Below, in pieces: positions 18,145 through 27,701 of a stretch of DNA of 64,000 bases. The position numbers and the translations under genes were made by a program. Below the pieces are notes generated by a model. That model had not been told where the DNA came from, ran no database searches, and saw only the letters and a program-made list of their open reading frames with translations. The stretch covers positions 44,462 through 108,461 of the forward strand of contig NZ_KK211379.1 of NCBI RefSeq assembly GCF_000621965.1. The letters are read 5' to 3'. This stretch comes from Methanobrevibacter wolinii SH (GTDB lineage: Archaea; Methanobacteriota; Methanobacteria; Methanobacteriales; Methanobacteriaceae). How positions within the stretch are numbered: the stretch's first letter is position 1; every line of letters starts with the position of its first letter.

Positions 18145-18320
18145 GAATTTAAAATAATAAAAATAGAAAATAAACCTTTAAATTCTATATAGAACTTAAA
18201 ATAATAAAAATAAAAAATAGAAAATAAACCTTTAAACTTTATTTTATACCGTTTTAAAGATAATAAAAAATAGAAAATAAATCTTTAAAGTCTATTTTAT
18301 ACTGTTTTAAATAATAAAAA
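18145..18320. repeat. Degenerate ~54-bp tandem repeat, three copies
   Basis: TAGAAAATAAACCTTTAAA or a one-base variant starts at 18164, 18218 and 18271, each followed by a TTTTATA(C/T)-like segment. The array fills the gap between the convergent nuclease and coiled-coil genes. Function unknown; it may be replication-slippage expansion. Confidence 0.75.
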
Positions 18321-18339
18321 ATTAAAAAAATATTAAAAT

Positions 18340-18966
18340 CTATTCTTCATTATCTTTAGCTTCTTTAGAAGCTTTTCTTTCTTGTTTTAATTCTTTAATA
18401 TCAGATTTAACATCATATTTAGCAGCTTTTGCTTGATTTTTTAAATCTTTAGATTCAGCTTTTACAGTTTCTTTTTTATCAGAAATACGAGTTTTAGCTT
18501 CTTCTTTTTTAAGTTTTAACTCTTCTTTTTTAGCTTTAATAGCTTCTTTTTGTTCTTCTCTTTGTTTTTTCTCAAGTTCTTTAAGTTCTTCTTCATGTTT
18601 AGCTTTTAAAGCTTCTTTTTCAGTTCTTTGTTGTTTTAATAAAGAATCTTCTACTTCAACATCACCATTGATTTTAGCATCAGATTTATCAATAGCTTTT
18701 CTTAAGTATTCTTTAGTTTGTTCTTGTTTTTTAGAAATTGAATCTTCACCATTTTTTACTTCTTCTAATTTTTCATTAGCAGTATCAATAGCTTTATCCA
18801 TCATTTTATTTGCTTTTTCATCAGCAATAATTACATATTTTTTACCTAATTCTAAACCTAATTCTTTAATTTCATTATCATTTTTTTGTTTTGCTCTTTC
18901 AACACCATATTCAGCAGCAATTTTTGAAAGTTTAATTCCTTTTTTAGCAACTTTATAAAATACCAT
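18340..18966 (-). CDS. Coiled-coil protein (paralogue of the next gene)
   Basis: I do not recognise a named family. After the ATG at 18966 (preceded by GAAGTGAT) the N-terminal 90 residues parallel the neighbouring 19022-19450 gene: YGVERAK, ELGLELGKKYV, ADEKANKMMDKAIDTAN here against YGVAKAK, ELRKDLTKKWV, AEQKSSDAMDKAIELAN there. The C-terminal half is a highly charged continuous coiled coil of Glu, Lys and Ala, with AKHEEELKELEKKQREEQ and similar heptads. There is no membrane segment or signal peptide. It could be a structural or nucleic-acid-associated scaffold, but function is unknown. GTG 18975 is an alternative start. Confidence 0.75.
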   Translation of the reverse strand: MVFYKVAKKGIKLSKIAAEYGVERAKQKNDNEIKELGLELGKKYVIIADEKANKMMDKAIDTANEKLEEVKNGEDSISKKQEQTKEYLRKAIDKSDAKINGDVEVEDSLLKQQRTEKEALKAKHEEELKELEKKQREEQKEAIKAKKEELKLKKEEAKTRISDKKETVKAESKDLKNQAKAAKYDVKSDIKELKQERKASKEAKDNEE

Positions 18967-19021
18967 AATAATCACTTCTTTTAAATAATCTTAAATTTTT
19001 ATAATAATCAAATGATTTAAA

Positions 19022-19450
19022 TTAATTACTATTATTTCGTAAATCTTCAAGTTCTTTTGCTTGTTTTTCTTTAAGTGCTTCTAGTTCTTGAAGTTGTTTT
19101 TTCATTAATTTATATTCATCATCTATTTCAACTTCAAGATTTTGATTTTCTTCTAGAATAGAATCTGCCTTATCAATAGCATCTTTCATTTCTATTTTCA
19201 AATCTTCTCTTTTAAGAGAAAGTTTATCATTGCCAGTTTGAGCATTTTCTAATTTTACATTAGCTAATTCAATTGCTTTATCCATAGCATCACTAGATTT
19301 TTGTTCAGCAACATGAACCCATTTTTTAGTAAGGTCTTTACGTAATTCTTTCATTTCAGGATCTCTTACTGATTTTGCCTTAGCAACTCCATATTTAGAT
19401 AAAGTTTTTCCTAATTCTGCAGTTTTTTTAACTTTATCTTTACCTCTCAT
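19022..19450 (-). CDS. Short coiled-coil protein, paralogue of 18340-18966
   Basis: A 142-residue, charged, helical protein whose first ~100 residues match the neighbour in order and spacing, but which lacks most of its long C-terminal coil. It ends MKKQLQELEALKEKQAKELEDL, a short heptad segment. AGGTGAT lies at ideal distance before the ATG. The two genes are 55 bases apart on the same strand and are likely a tandem duplication with later divergence, expressed together. Function unknown. Confidence 0.75.
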   Translation of the reverse strand: MRGKDKVKKTAELGKTLSKYGVAKAKSVRDPEMKELRKDLTKKWVHVAEQKSSDAMDKAIELANVKLENAQTGNDKLSLKREDLKIEMKDAIDKADSILEENQNLEVEIDDEYKLMKKQLQELEALKEKQAKELEDLRNNSN

Positions 19451-19847
19451 AACATCACCTGATTAAATATAAAATAATATAATATTTCTATATTTATCTT
19501 ATATTAAATATTTAACTATATAATCTTTATAAAATTATACATTATTATATAATTGTCTTAAATATTCTATAGAATATACATTAAAAGAAAAAATACTAAT
19601 AAATAGAATATTAAAAAAGAAAAGAAGAAGAAATATTAACACTATAAAAATAAAACTAAAAAATAACACCATAATAAAACTAAAATACAATGCAAAAAAA
19701 TTGAAATGAAAAACAAAATAAAAAAAAATAAAACTAAAAAACAATGCAAAAAATAAACTAAAAAACAAAATAAAAATAGTAAAAAATAAGATTAAACTAA
19801 ATAATAAAAAATATTCTAGAAGAGCATTAAAAATAATATACAAACCA
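19451..19847. other. A-rich low-complexity intergenic stretch
   Basis: About 400 bases with repeated AAAACTAAAAAACAATGC-like units around 19670-19760. The complementary strand can be read as a 102-codon frame, but the product would be almost entirely Phe, Ile and Leu and would start from TTG without a ribosome binding site, so no gene is called. Confidence 0.5.
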
Positions 19848-20534
19848 TTAAAATCTAAATTTATAATTATTCAAGTCTATTTTTTCAGAAACTAATTTAA
19901 AATCATTATAATGATTTATATTTACAAGTTCTAAATCAAATTCCTCTTTAACACCATAAAAATCAACACCAGAAGCAAAAATTTCACGAAGAATTGGATT
20001 TAAATTATCATCAACATCAGAAATATATGGTAATATAATATTCTTATTTAATGCAAATGGCATACCTAAACCTAATGCAGTATCTAATTTTCCATATTCA
20101 CGACGTCTAAGAAATGAAATAGTATTATCAATATTTGGACTATTATATAATGTTTTTAAAATATTTTTATATGTAATATCTGAAATGGTTGGTTGATCTC
20201 CAGATACACATAATACATACTTCTCATCAATACTTTTTAAACCATTATATAATGATTTTGATAGGCCTACATAATGTGGTTTATTTTCAACTATTTCTAC
20301 TTTAGATAAATAATAATCACTAAGAGAATCAATAATTTCATCAATATAATGACCAAGTACTAAAATAATATTATTAATACCTGAATTTAATACATTATCA
20401 ATAGTACATTCAAGAACTGTTTTATTATTAATAAGAGGTAAAGTTAATTTATTTTTAATAGGTAAATCTAAGTTTTCTAAATCATTTCTCATTCTAGAAT
20501 TTAATCCTGCAGCAGTAATTACAGCACCAACCAT
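19848..20534 (-). CDS. Nucleotidyltransferase-like protein (MobA/GlmU type)
   Basis: The product has the N-terminal Rossmann-like signature of nucleoside-triphosphate transferases, AVITAAGLNSRM, with LVLGHYIDEII near residue 60 and LCVSGDQPTI near 115 as the metal-binding Asp region. This fold activates sugars, or adds CMP or GMP to cofactors. ATG 20534 is chosen because GGTGATTAAG leads straight into it. It lies 139 bases downstream of a Mur ligase on the same strand, followed upstream by another Mur ligase. This makes a role in activating a sugar or peptide precursor of pseudomurein more attractive than molybdopterin chemistry, but the substrate is unknown. Confidence 0.8.
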   Translation of the reverse strand: MVGAVITAAGLNSRMRNDLENLDLPIKNKLTLPLINNKTVLECTIDNVLNSGINNIILVLGHYIDEIIDSLSDYYLSKVEIVENKPHYVGLSKSLYNGLKSIDEKYVLCVSGDQPTISDITYKNILKTLYNSPNIDNTISFLRRREYGKLDTALGLGMPFALNKNIILPYISDVDDNLNPILREIFASGVDFYGVKEEFDLELVNINHYNDFKLVSEKIDLNNYKFRF

Positions 20535-20672
20535 CTTAATCACCTAAAAATAAAATATATAAAAATATTAACTATTCTATCCTACAATCCCCAATTTCAA
20601 AGTGTCTCCACCTAAAAATAAAATATATAAAATATTAAAATAAAATATCTAAAAAAAAGTAAAAATAAAAAT

Positions 20673-22253
20673 TTATTGTTTTTTAACATTTTCAAATAAT
20701 ATTTTATTTAATGCAGGTTTAGAATATTTTACTCCAGCTTCACCAATAGATAATATAATATCATTATCTTCAGCAATTTTAAGAGCAAGACGAATTCCTT
20801 CCCTAACTTGTTCTGGTGAAGAACCTGTAGTTCCAGTTTTATTAAATTTAATATTAGATCTTATTGGAACAACATTAGTATTAATAAAATCAACTACTTT
20901 AGTTGAAGATGTTGAAACAGGAATAACAATATCTGCATTAGATAATAATTTTGCAATATCAATATCTCCTTCTCTACCACTTTCAGAAGATATTGTATTA
21001 AGTACAATAATTCTATTATGTTCTGTTTTAAGTTTTAAAACAGTATTTAAAGTGGTTTCAACACCTGCAGGATTATGAGCATAATCCATAATCATTGTAG
21101 GATTACTATGAATATACTCTAATCTACCAGGTACACCATTAAATGATTCAAGACCTTTTACAATACTATTAATATCTAAACCTTGTACCCATGCAGCACA
21201 TGCTGAACCAAGGGAGTTATAAACATTGTGTATTCCACTATTTTTAAGAGTAATATCTCTTGTTTCATCATTAAAATGTATAGTATATTTAGTTTTAGTA
21301 GTGTTTCCTTCTTTTATAATACGAATATTAGTTGCATAAACATCTAATTTAGGATTTTTAAATCCACATTCACATTCATATTCTCCAAGATTTCTTAAAT
21401 AACTTACATTATAATTTAATAGTTTACCACATGATGGACAATGTCTATTATTATATTTAGATTTAAATAAGTCATTATTTTTATCTTTTATACCAAAATA
21501 ATGTATTTCTTTATCAGGATGTTTACTTCCAATTGAAGCAAGTAATGGATCATCACCATCTAAAATTAAAGTATCTGCTACTTCAACCATTTCTTTTTTA
21601 CAATTAATATAATCTTCAAAAGTACCATTATTTAAATGATCACGTGTTATATTAGTAATTACTCCCATATTTACATGAGAATTTGTAGCTGAACGTTTAA
21701 TTTCACCTTTTCTACCAAAAGTACCAATTTCAAGTACTGCTAAGTCTCCTTCTAAACGTGATTGTAATGCAGGAATAAATTCACTATTTCCTTGAATACG
21801 TAAACCATGTTCAGGAACTTTATAATTATTAATTTTAAATATATGTTTAATAGTATGAGTAGTGGTAGTTTTACCATTAGTTCCTGTAACACCTATAACT
21901 GGTTTATTAGGTAAGAAAAATTCAAGTATTTCATCAATTGAATATACAGGTAAATTTTTCCGATTAAAATTATGAAGTTTTGTTGTAAAATAATCATTTT
22001 TAAGTAAACTAGGAGCTACAAATATTGCAGATTTACCTTTAAATGAATCATTATCTAATTCTTCACCTAATTTTAAGTGTATTCCTTCTTTCTTAAATAT
22101 TGGAGTTAAATAACTATCTGGAGCTGAATCAATAATAGTAACATCTATATTATGACAAGCTAATATACGTGCAATTAAACTACCAACAGTTCCACAACCA
22201 CCTAAAACAACTACTCCCTCAGAGAGACTGTTTATAAATTCTTCTTTGTCCAT
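20673..22253 (-). CDS. Mur ligase family enzyme with zinc-ribbon insert, probable pseudomurein peptide ligase
   Basis: Mur ligases form amide bonds through an acyl-phosphate. This 526-residue protein has an N-terminal Rossmann domain (VVVLGGCGTVGSLIARILA), the ATP loop IGVTGTNGKTTTTH near residue 120, and the late PGRLEYIHSNPTMIMDYAHNP segment near 375. A four-cysteine module CPSCGKLLNY...GEYECECGF near 270-300 interrupts the central domain. Such an insert is known in the bacterial MurT group. In Methanobacteriales, Mur homologues are thought to build the pseudomurein stem peptide, which is the likely role here. Exact residue added is unknown. Confidence 0.85.
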   Translation of the reverse strand: MDKEEFINSLSEGVVVLGGCGTVGSLIARILACHNIDVTIIDSAPDSYLTPIFKKEGIHLKLGEELDNDSFKGKSAIFVAPSLLKNDYFTTKLHNFNRKNLPVYSIDEILEFFLPNKPVIGVTGTNGKTTTTHTIKHIFKINNYKVPEHGLRIQGNSEFIPALQSRLEGDLAVLEIGTFGRKGEIKRSATNSHVNMGVITNITRDHLNNGTFEDYINCKKEMVEVADTLILDGDDPLLASIGSKHPDKEIHYFGIKDKNNDLFKSKYNNRHCPSCGKLLNYNVSYLRNLGEYECECGFKNPKLDVYATNIRIIKEGNTTKTKYTIHFNDETRDITLKNSGIHNVYNSLGSACAAWVQGLDINSIVKGLESFNGVPGRLEYIHSNPTMIMDYAHNPAGVETTLNTVLKLKTEHNRIIVLNTISSESGREGDIDIAKLLSNADIVIPVSTSSTKVVDFINTNVVPIRSNIKFNKTGTTGSSPEQVREGIRLALKIAEDNDIILSIGEAGVKYSKPALNKILFENVKKQ

Positions 22254-22423
22254 TAAATTACAACCTTATTATTTAAAAAAAATATCTTATTAAAATAGTA
22301 TAAAATCCTATTTAATAATTTAAGATAAATACTCAAAATAATGAATATAAATTAAAATATAAAAAATTTATTAAAAAAATACTTAAATCTTATTTAAGAT
22401 TTCTACAAATTTTAAGTTAAAAT

Positions 22424-22583
22424 CATATTATATAGAATTTAATTTAAATTTCTACACTTAATATTAAATTACAATTTTAATTTATAATATCACAACACCA
22501 AATCAAAATAAATAAAACCATATTATATAGAATTTAATTTAAATTTCTACACTTAATATTAAATTACAATTTTAATTTATAAT
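22424..22583. repeat. Perfect 65-bp direct repeat, two copies
   Basis: Positions 22424-22488 and 22519-22583 are identical by eye over 65 bases, starting CATATTATATAGAATTTAAT, separated by a 30-base spacer. They lie in the 440-base gap between the two Mur ligase genes. Perfect identity in an AT-rich gap suggests recent duplication or conserved function; no gene is present there. Confidence 0.9.
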
Positions 22584-22694
22584 TTTAAATTTATTAAATA
22601 AACATTTTAAACTAATAAGTATTTAATATTTACCGATTTAATTTAAATATGATAAAAAATATTTAAATTAACATTAATAGTTAATTATTAAAGC

Positions 22695-23981
22695 TTAATT
22701 ACAAACCTTACATAATTCTTCTAATCTTTCTTGAATACTAATAATTACTGCCTGACCATTACCACCAATAAATATTGGTTTATCATGAGCATATTCTGCA
22801 ACAAAACCAATTAATTCATCAAGATTATGTGCAACATCAACTTTTCCAGTATAATGAAGTTTACTTAATCTATTTAAAGCCATACCAATAGTATTAGCTA
22901 AACCTGGAAATACAATGATAACTTCAGGATTATGAGCAACTACCTCATCAATGATATCTAATCTATGTTCTTCATTAGGTCTTGGAGTTCCTAAAAATGC
23001 AACTGGGAAATAAACTTCATCAAAAATGGTTTTAACAGCATCAGAATTATCAGTTTTACCAATATAAATATCTGAATCATATAATTTAATAATTTTAAGT
23101 CTACCCTCTACTGCTTCAAAGTTTTCTAAAGTATCTTTAATAATTTCTTTAGGAACACCTAATTGTTCTGTAACAGCAGTAGCAAGACCTGCATTAAGTT
23201 TATTAAATTTACCTACAAGTTTTAAATCATAAGTAGAAGGCTTAAATTGAATTAATTTATTTGCAGACTTGTTAAATTCATCAATATATTCTTGATTTTC
23301 TGAAACTATAACTTTCTTATTTTTAAATATTTTAACTAATGAATCCTTATAATTCTCCATACTTCCATGAACATCCATATGATCATTACCCATATTAGTT
23401 AAAGCAATCATATCAAAGTTAAAACAATAATCACAGAAACTTAAAGTCATATCACATACTTCAATAAGAATTACATCATAATCATTTTCTTCTGCCTCAA
23501 GTACAATATCATAGTATCCATTGAAACCTCCACCAGCATTTCCACCAACTAAAACCTTTTTACCATAAGATTCCAGTATAGCTTTAATCATATATACAGA
23601 GGTTGTTTTTCCATTAGTTCCAGTAACACCTATTGTAAATATTTTTCTATGTTTATTTAAAACATCTTGAAGCAATTTACCAGATAATTTAAATTCATTA
23701 GCAAATTTACTATTCCACATACTTGGACTTAAAACAATTGCATCACTTGATTTAATCTTATTTATATCATTAGCACCTAAATCAATAGTAATATTATCTG
23801 CAACAATAGATACTTGTTCAGTGTTATTTGGTGTAACATTAATATCTGTAATAGGCATGTTTAAATCTTTTAAATTAATATCTGTCTGTAAATCTGATGC
23901 ATAAACAGACCATCCATGGTCAAGTAATGATTTTGAAGCTTTTTTACCTTCAACACCAAGTCCAATAACAGCTGCTCTCAT
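22695..23981 (-). CDS. Mur ligase family enzyme (MurC/MurD-like), probable pseudomurein biosynthesis
   Basis: A 428-residue Mur ligase: N-terminal nucleotide-binding AAVIGLGVEGKKASKSLL, ATP loop IGVTGTNGKTTSVYM near residue 118, LTNMGNDHMDVHGSMENY near 195 matching the family His/metal region, and VEGRLKII near 270. It lacks the zinc ribbon of its neighbour. The start is preceded by AAGGGAT. The first residues do not fit what I remember of the F430-synthase Mur homologue CfbE, so a cell-wall ligase is preferred. With the neighbouring ligase and the nucleotidyltransferase it forms a likely pseudomurein precursor cluster. Confidence 0.82.
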   Translation of the reverse strand: MRAAVIGLGVEGKKASKSLLDHGWSVYASDLQTDINLKDLNMPITDINVTPNNTEQVSIVADNITIDLGANDINKIKSSDAIVLSPSMWNSKFANEFKLSGKLLQDVLNKHRKIFTIGVTGTNGKTTSVYMIKAILESYGKKVLVGGNAGGGFNGYYDIVLEAEENDYDVILIEVCDMTLSFCDYCFNFDMIALTNMGNDHMDVHGSMENYKDSLVKIFKNKKVIVSENQEYIDEFNKSANKLIQFKPSTYDLKLVGKFNKLNAGLATAVTEQLGVPKEIIKDTLENFEAVEGRLKIIKLYDSDIYIGKTDNSDAVKTIFDEVYFPVAFLGTPRPNEEHRLDIIDEVVAHNPEVIIVFPGLANTIGMALNRLSKLHYTGKVDVAHNLDELIGFVAEYAHDKPIFIGGNGQAVIISIQERLEELCKVCN

Positions 23982-24027
23982 GTTTTTAATCCCTTCTTTT
24001 TATATTCTAAAAAATCTTATTTAATTT

Positions 24028-24137
24028 ATATAAGTTTTTTATAACTCTTTATTTAATAACTTTAAAGATTATATAGTATTCTTGTTTAATTAATATAAGT
24101 TTTTTATAAAATAACTCTTTATTTAATAACTTTAAAG
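24028..24137. repeat. Imperfect direct repeat of ~40 bp, two copies
   Basis: ATATAAGTTTTTTATAA followed by ACTCTTTATTTAATAACTTT occurs at 24028-24067 and 24093-24137; the second copy has a five-base insertion. The repeat lies in the 371-base divergent gap between the Mur ligase and the TIR-like gene, which must hold both promoters. Confidence 0.8.
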
Positions 24138-24352
24138 TAAATATTAAAAGTTTATACCTTATAAATCAAGCAAATAATTATCTTTTATAAATTAAGTAAA
24201 TAAGACCTACTGTTATTAATTTTATAAGAAATTCTTTATAAATTTTTATATATTAATTTTTTAATATTAAAGATAAAAAATATATATTGTAAACTAATAA
24301 AATTATAGCAATATAAATATTAAAAAATCTTCAAAACTGAGGTGAAAAAATA

Positions 24353-24772
24353 ATGTTTGAAGAAGAACAAGACAATAAAATATATAATCTATTAATTACA
24401 CGTGGAAAAAACCATGAAGAAGATTATAATACATTTATTGATAAACTATATAAAAAAGGAGATTTTCTATGGAAAGAATCTGTAGCAGCATCATATTCCC
24501 ATTTACCTGAAAGTTTCTTTAATAAAATAGATGCAATCATAATACTTTCTGGAACATACACTAGTAATAAAGAAGAAATCGATGATATAGTAACTGCTGC
24601 AAAACACTTTGATATTCCAATAGTACTTGTAAGACCATATGGTATGGAAGAAGTTCCTGAAAACCTTGAAGCTGTTGCAACAACACTTGTTGGATGGAAT
24701 TCCAACTGTATTGTAGAAGCAATTAAAGGTGCAATTAACGGTGACTACGAAAGTGCATGTGGAATAGAATAA
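24353..24772 (+). CDS. TIR-like domain protein (MTH538/ThsB-like)
   Basis: A stand-alone 139-residue domain with the flavodoxin-like pattern of the MTH538 TIR-like family, related to the ThsB sensors of Thoeris. It shows an opening strand YNLLITRG, a middle AIIILSGTYTSNKEEIDDIV near 62-81, PIVLVRPYGMEEVPENL near 93-109, and the closing VGWNSNCIVEAIKGA that is typical of the family. The Glu in KEEIDDIV aligns with the region of the catalytic glutamate in NADase TIR domains. No ThsA-like effector is adjacent. GAGGTGA precedes the ATG. A role in NAD-based signalling or defence is possible but unproven; structural homologues in methanogens have no known activity. Confidence 0.78.
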   Translation: MFEEEQDNKIYNLLITRGKNHEEDYNTFIDKLYKKGDFLWKESVAASYSHLPESFFNKIDAIIILSGTYTSNKEEIDDIVTAAKHFDIPIVLVRPYGMEEVPENLEAVATTLVGWNSNCIVEAIKGAINGDYESACGIE

Positions 24773-25010
24773 ACACATTCTAAGATTAATAATATTAAAA
24801 ATTAAATTTTAATATTAATTAATTATTTTATAAATTTAATAATATATCTTTAAAACAACTAATTTTAAAACAAAGATTAGAAAAACATTCTAAAAAAACA
24901 AACTAATTTTAAAATAACAAAAAATTATAAAATAAAATTTAAAAAAATATAATATAAAATTTAATATTAACTTTATAATCTAATTATTTTATAGAACCAC
25001 TATTTTACAA

Positions 25011-25793
25011 TTAATCATCATAAAACTTCTGATTGACACATATCCATAAAAATGTATTTTCATCTTCATTTCTTATAAATTTAAATTCAGTTTGTGGTGC
25101 TAATAATATATCATAGTTAGTTTCAGGATCTACAATACCGCCTACATATACCATTCTTACACCTTTTTCAAGTAATAATATATTTAAATATTTAGATTCC
25201 TTATTAAAATTACGATTTGAACTTGCTTTAAAAGGTAAATCCATTGAATAAATACCATTAATAGCTTTTTCTTTCATTAAAGGTTCATCTTCACGTAAAA
25301 ATACAGCAATATTTTCTTCTAAAGGTTTTGCATCTATAAAAAAATCTTTAAGATCTGATTCACCAAATAAGTCATTAAAAAATAAATTAAGAAATGATTC
25401 AAATTTTAAACTTAAATACTTTTTAGAAAATGGATTTATAACAATATCATAATAATTAGCATACTGAAAATTTCTTGCAATATCAGAAGCTGCCATTATT
25501 ACCATATCAGTTTTAACATTTTCAATTTCAATTTCTTCATTATCAGTAAATACAAATAAATGTTCCCCTACTTCATCAGTAAAAGTTAATGGTTTAAAAC
25601 CTAATGGTTCTTTTGTTGTTGTAGATTCACCAACTTTCACATCATCATTAAAACCATTTGATGTGATTTTAACTGGTAGGAATAAAGAAGATTTCATTAA
25701 TTCATCAAAAAATTCATCTCTTTCTCTAGGACTTAAGTTTTGAGGATCAATTTCTAATAATTCCTTTAAACGTTTATTTTCAATTTTTTCCAT
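25011..25793 (-). CDS. SseB-like protein
   Basis: The 260-residue protein contains the pattern of the SseB N-terminal domain: FFDELMKSSLFLPV, LGFKPLTFTDEVGEHLFVFTD and an ARNFQYANYYDIVINPF segment giving the conserved Asn-Pro near residue 125. SseB-type domains are found in bacterial enhancing factors and in many proteins of unknown role. A C-terminal half of about 120 residues also fits the SseB layout. ATG 25793 is used because GGTGA lies five bases upstream; ATG 25805 is in frame. No operon partner. Function unknown. Confidence 0.72.
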   Translation of the reverse strand: MEKIENKRLKELLEIDPQNLSPRERDEFFDELMKSSLFLPVKITSNGFNDDVKVGESTTTKEPLGFKPLTFTDEVGEHLFVFTDNEEIEIENVKTDMVIMAASDIARNFQYANYYDIVINPFSKKYLSLKFESFLNLFFNDLFGESDLKDFFIDAKPLEENIAVFLREDEPLMKEKAINGIYSMDLPFKASSNRNFNKESKYLNILLLEKGVRMVYVGGIVDPETNYDILLAPQTEFKFIRNEDENTFLWICVNQKFYDD

Positions 25794-25805
25794 AATATTC
25801 ACCAT

Positions 25806-26531
25806 GTAATTAAAAGTTTATTAATTATGTTCATTTATAAAAGTAGATAAATAAGTATTTATCTATAAGTTCTAAATTAAAAATAAAAAATCATATAAAA
25901 ATTAAGAATAAATTTATTTTAGCAAAATATTATTACATTAATATAAATTCCAAATCAAAGTTAAAACTGTTAATAATAGAAATTCAAAATTTTTATAAAA
26001 TTAATCTTCAATTTATTTTAAATAGAAAAAATACTTAAAAATTGTATAAATAAAATTTTAAAATATAAAATACATATTCACCCACAAATTTTATATATTA
26101 AAAATATTAATTTTGTAATTAATAACTAATTACAAATGATTATATAATTATTTTAATATATAAATTTATTGAATTTTTTAGTAATTAATCATTAATTACA
26201 CTAATTTTAAAAAAAATAATAATATTAAAAAATTAACATAAATTATTAAATTTATAAAAAGCTAATTAAAATAAAATAAAAAGAATAAAAATCAATTAAT
26301 AAGTTATTTTAAAAAGTTTAAAGTAAAATGATGGTAATTTTAAATTAAAAACAAAATATAACATTAAAAAAATATTAACAAAGTATTAAAAAGACCCAAA
26401 TATTCAATAAAAAAAGATTGGTTTTATTAAAAGAAATGACTTATTTAAAAGTATTTAAAATTCTAATAATGCTTTTTAACACTTAAATAATAATTTATTT
26501 AACTATATGTCAATATTCAAAATATAAATGA
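25806..26531. other. AT-rich region upstream of silent hsdS cassette 1
   Basis: 725 bases without a gene. It contains the element at 26113-26195 described separately. No ATG with a ribosome binding site leads into the S cassette that follows; a stop codon at 26529-26531 lies in its frame. This agrees with the cassette being unexpressed in the present orientation. Confidence 0.55.
26113..26195 (+). repeat. Element A, paired with element B at 33190-33272
   Basis: TAACTAATTACAA at the left end and TAGTnATTAATnAnTAATTACA at the right end are shared with 33190-33272 at nearly the same spacing (46 or 47 bases between them), with ATATATAAA in between in both. Each element lies 400-500 bases before a silent plus-strand hsdS cassette. 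It may be a shared promoter/operator or a duplicated recombination border. Confidence 0.6.
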
Positions 26532-27701
26532 TATTGTCAATTTATAAAAATTTATCAACATGCACCAACTCTAAGATTTAAAGAATTTGATGATGATTGG
26601 AATAAATTTAATTTAGGAAAAATTTCAAATATTAAGAAAGGATTTACCCCTTCAACTAAAAATAAAGAATTTTGGCAAAATGGTGAATTTAATTGGTTGA
26701 GTATTAGTGATATGGGTGAAAAGTACATATTTACCACTAAGAAGAAAATTACTAAAAAAGCTTTAAAAAATAGAGAGATTATTCCAAAAAATACTTTATT
26801 AATGAGTTTTAAATTAACAATTGGTAAATTAGGTATATTGAAAAAAGATATGTACACAAATGAAGCAATAGCAAATTTTCAATGGAAAAATGATAAAATA
26901 TGTACTGAATTTATGTATTATTATTTAAGTACATTAAATATTAAAAAATATGGTTCACAAGCAGCAAAAGGAATAACTTTAAATAATGATACATTAAATT
27001 CAATTCCTGTATTTTTACCATCACATAATGAACAAATTAAAATTTCAAAATTTCTTTCTTTAATTGATGAAAAAATTGACTTATTAGAAAAAACATTATG
27101 TTTACACCAAAAATTCATTGAAGGTTTAAAAGAAAGTATATTTTCAAATTTAAATTATCCTAAATTTAAATTAAATAATTTTATGAAAATTTCTAAAATT
27201 AAATGTAATGATAATATTAATAAAAGATTAACTGTTAAATTAAATTTAAAAGGAATAGTACCTAGAGAAACAAAAACAACAGAAAAAGAAGGTGTTACAA
27301 CACAATATATTAGAAAAAAAGGACAATTTATTTATGGTAAACAAAATCTTTATAAAGGTGCTTTTGGAATTATTCCAAAAGAATTAGATGGATATATATC
27401 TTCTAGTGATATTCCATCATTTGATTTTATTAATAATAAATTAAATCCATATTGGTTTTATTACTTTATTTCTAGAAAAAATTATTATTCTCGTTTAGAA
27501 AAATACTCAACAGGTACTGGATCCAAAAGAATATCACCTGAAGAATTTTTAAATATTAAAATTCCATTGCCTCCAATTGAAAAACAAAATAATCAAGTTA
27601 AAATGTTTAATAAATTAATTGAAAGACAAAATATTTTAATTAAAGAAAAAGAATATTTATATAATTTTAAAAAAGGATTATTACAAAAAATGTTTGTTTA
27701 A
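26532..27701 (+). pseudogene. hsdS: Silent type I specificity cassette 1 (hsdS without start)
   Basis: A complete two-domain HsdS coding frame that lacks ATG, GTG or TTG at the right place. The frame is open from 26532 and reads QHAPTLRFKEF, matching NQHVPELRFPGF of the expressed hsdS at 29457-30578; the first usable codon (TTG 26697) is already inside target-recognition domain 1. The conserved central linker (DEKIDLLEK near 27070) and the C-terminal FKKGLLQKMFV are intact. It is in inverted orientation to the expressed gene, and ATCAACATG at 26554-26562 is repeated inverted at 30518-30526. Inversion there would attach this cassette to the hsdS start downstream of hsdM. It is best seen as an intact donor rather than a decayed gene. 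Confidence 0.85.

Noticed and set aside
19535-19843. 102-codon minus-strand frame encoding an almost pure Phe/Ile/Leu protein
   Set aside because: It starts from TTG without a ribosome binding site, and its composition simply reflects A-rich repeats on the plus strand. A real membrane protein would show charged loops.
19848-20534. Molybdenum cofactor transferase MobA
   Set aside because: The fold fits, but no other molybdopterin gene is near and the neighbours are Mur ligases; only the general family is claimed.
22695-23981. CfbE (F430 synthase) assignment for the second Mur ligase
   Set aside because: As remembered, CfbE begins with a different N-terminal motif, and this gene sits with another Mur ligase and a nucleotidyltransferase; cell-wall ligase is the better fit.
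24353-24772. Thoeris defence system
   Set aside because: A ThsB-like domain alone is not enough; no ThsA or other effector is found on either side.
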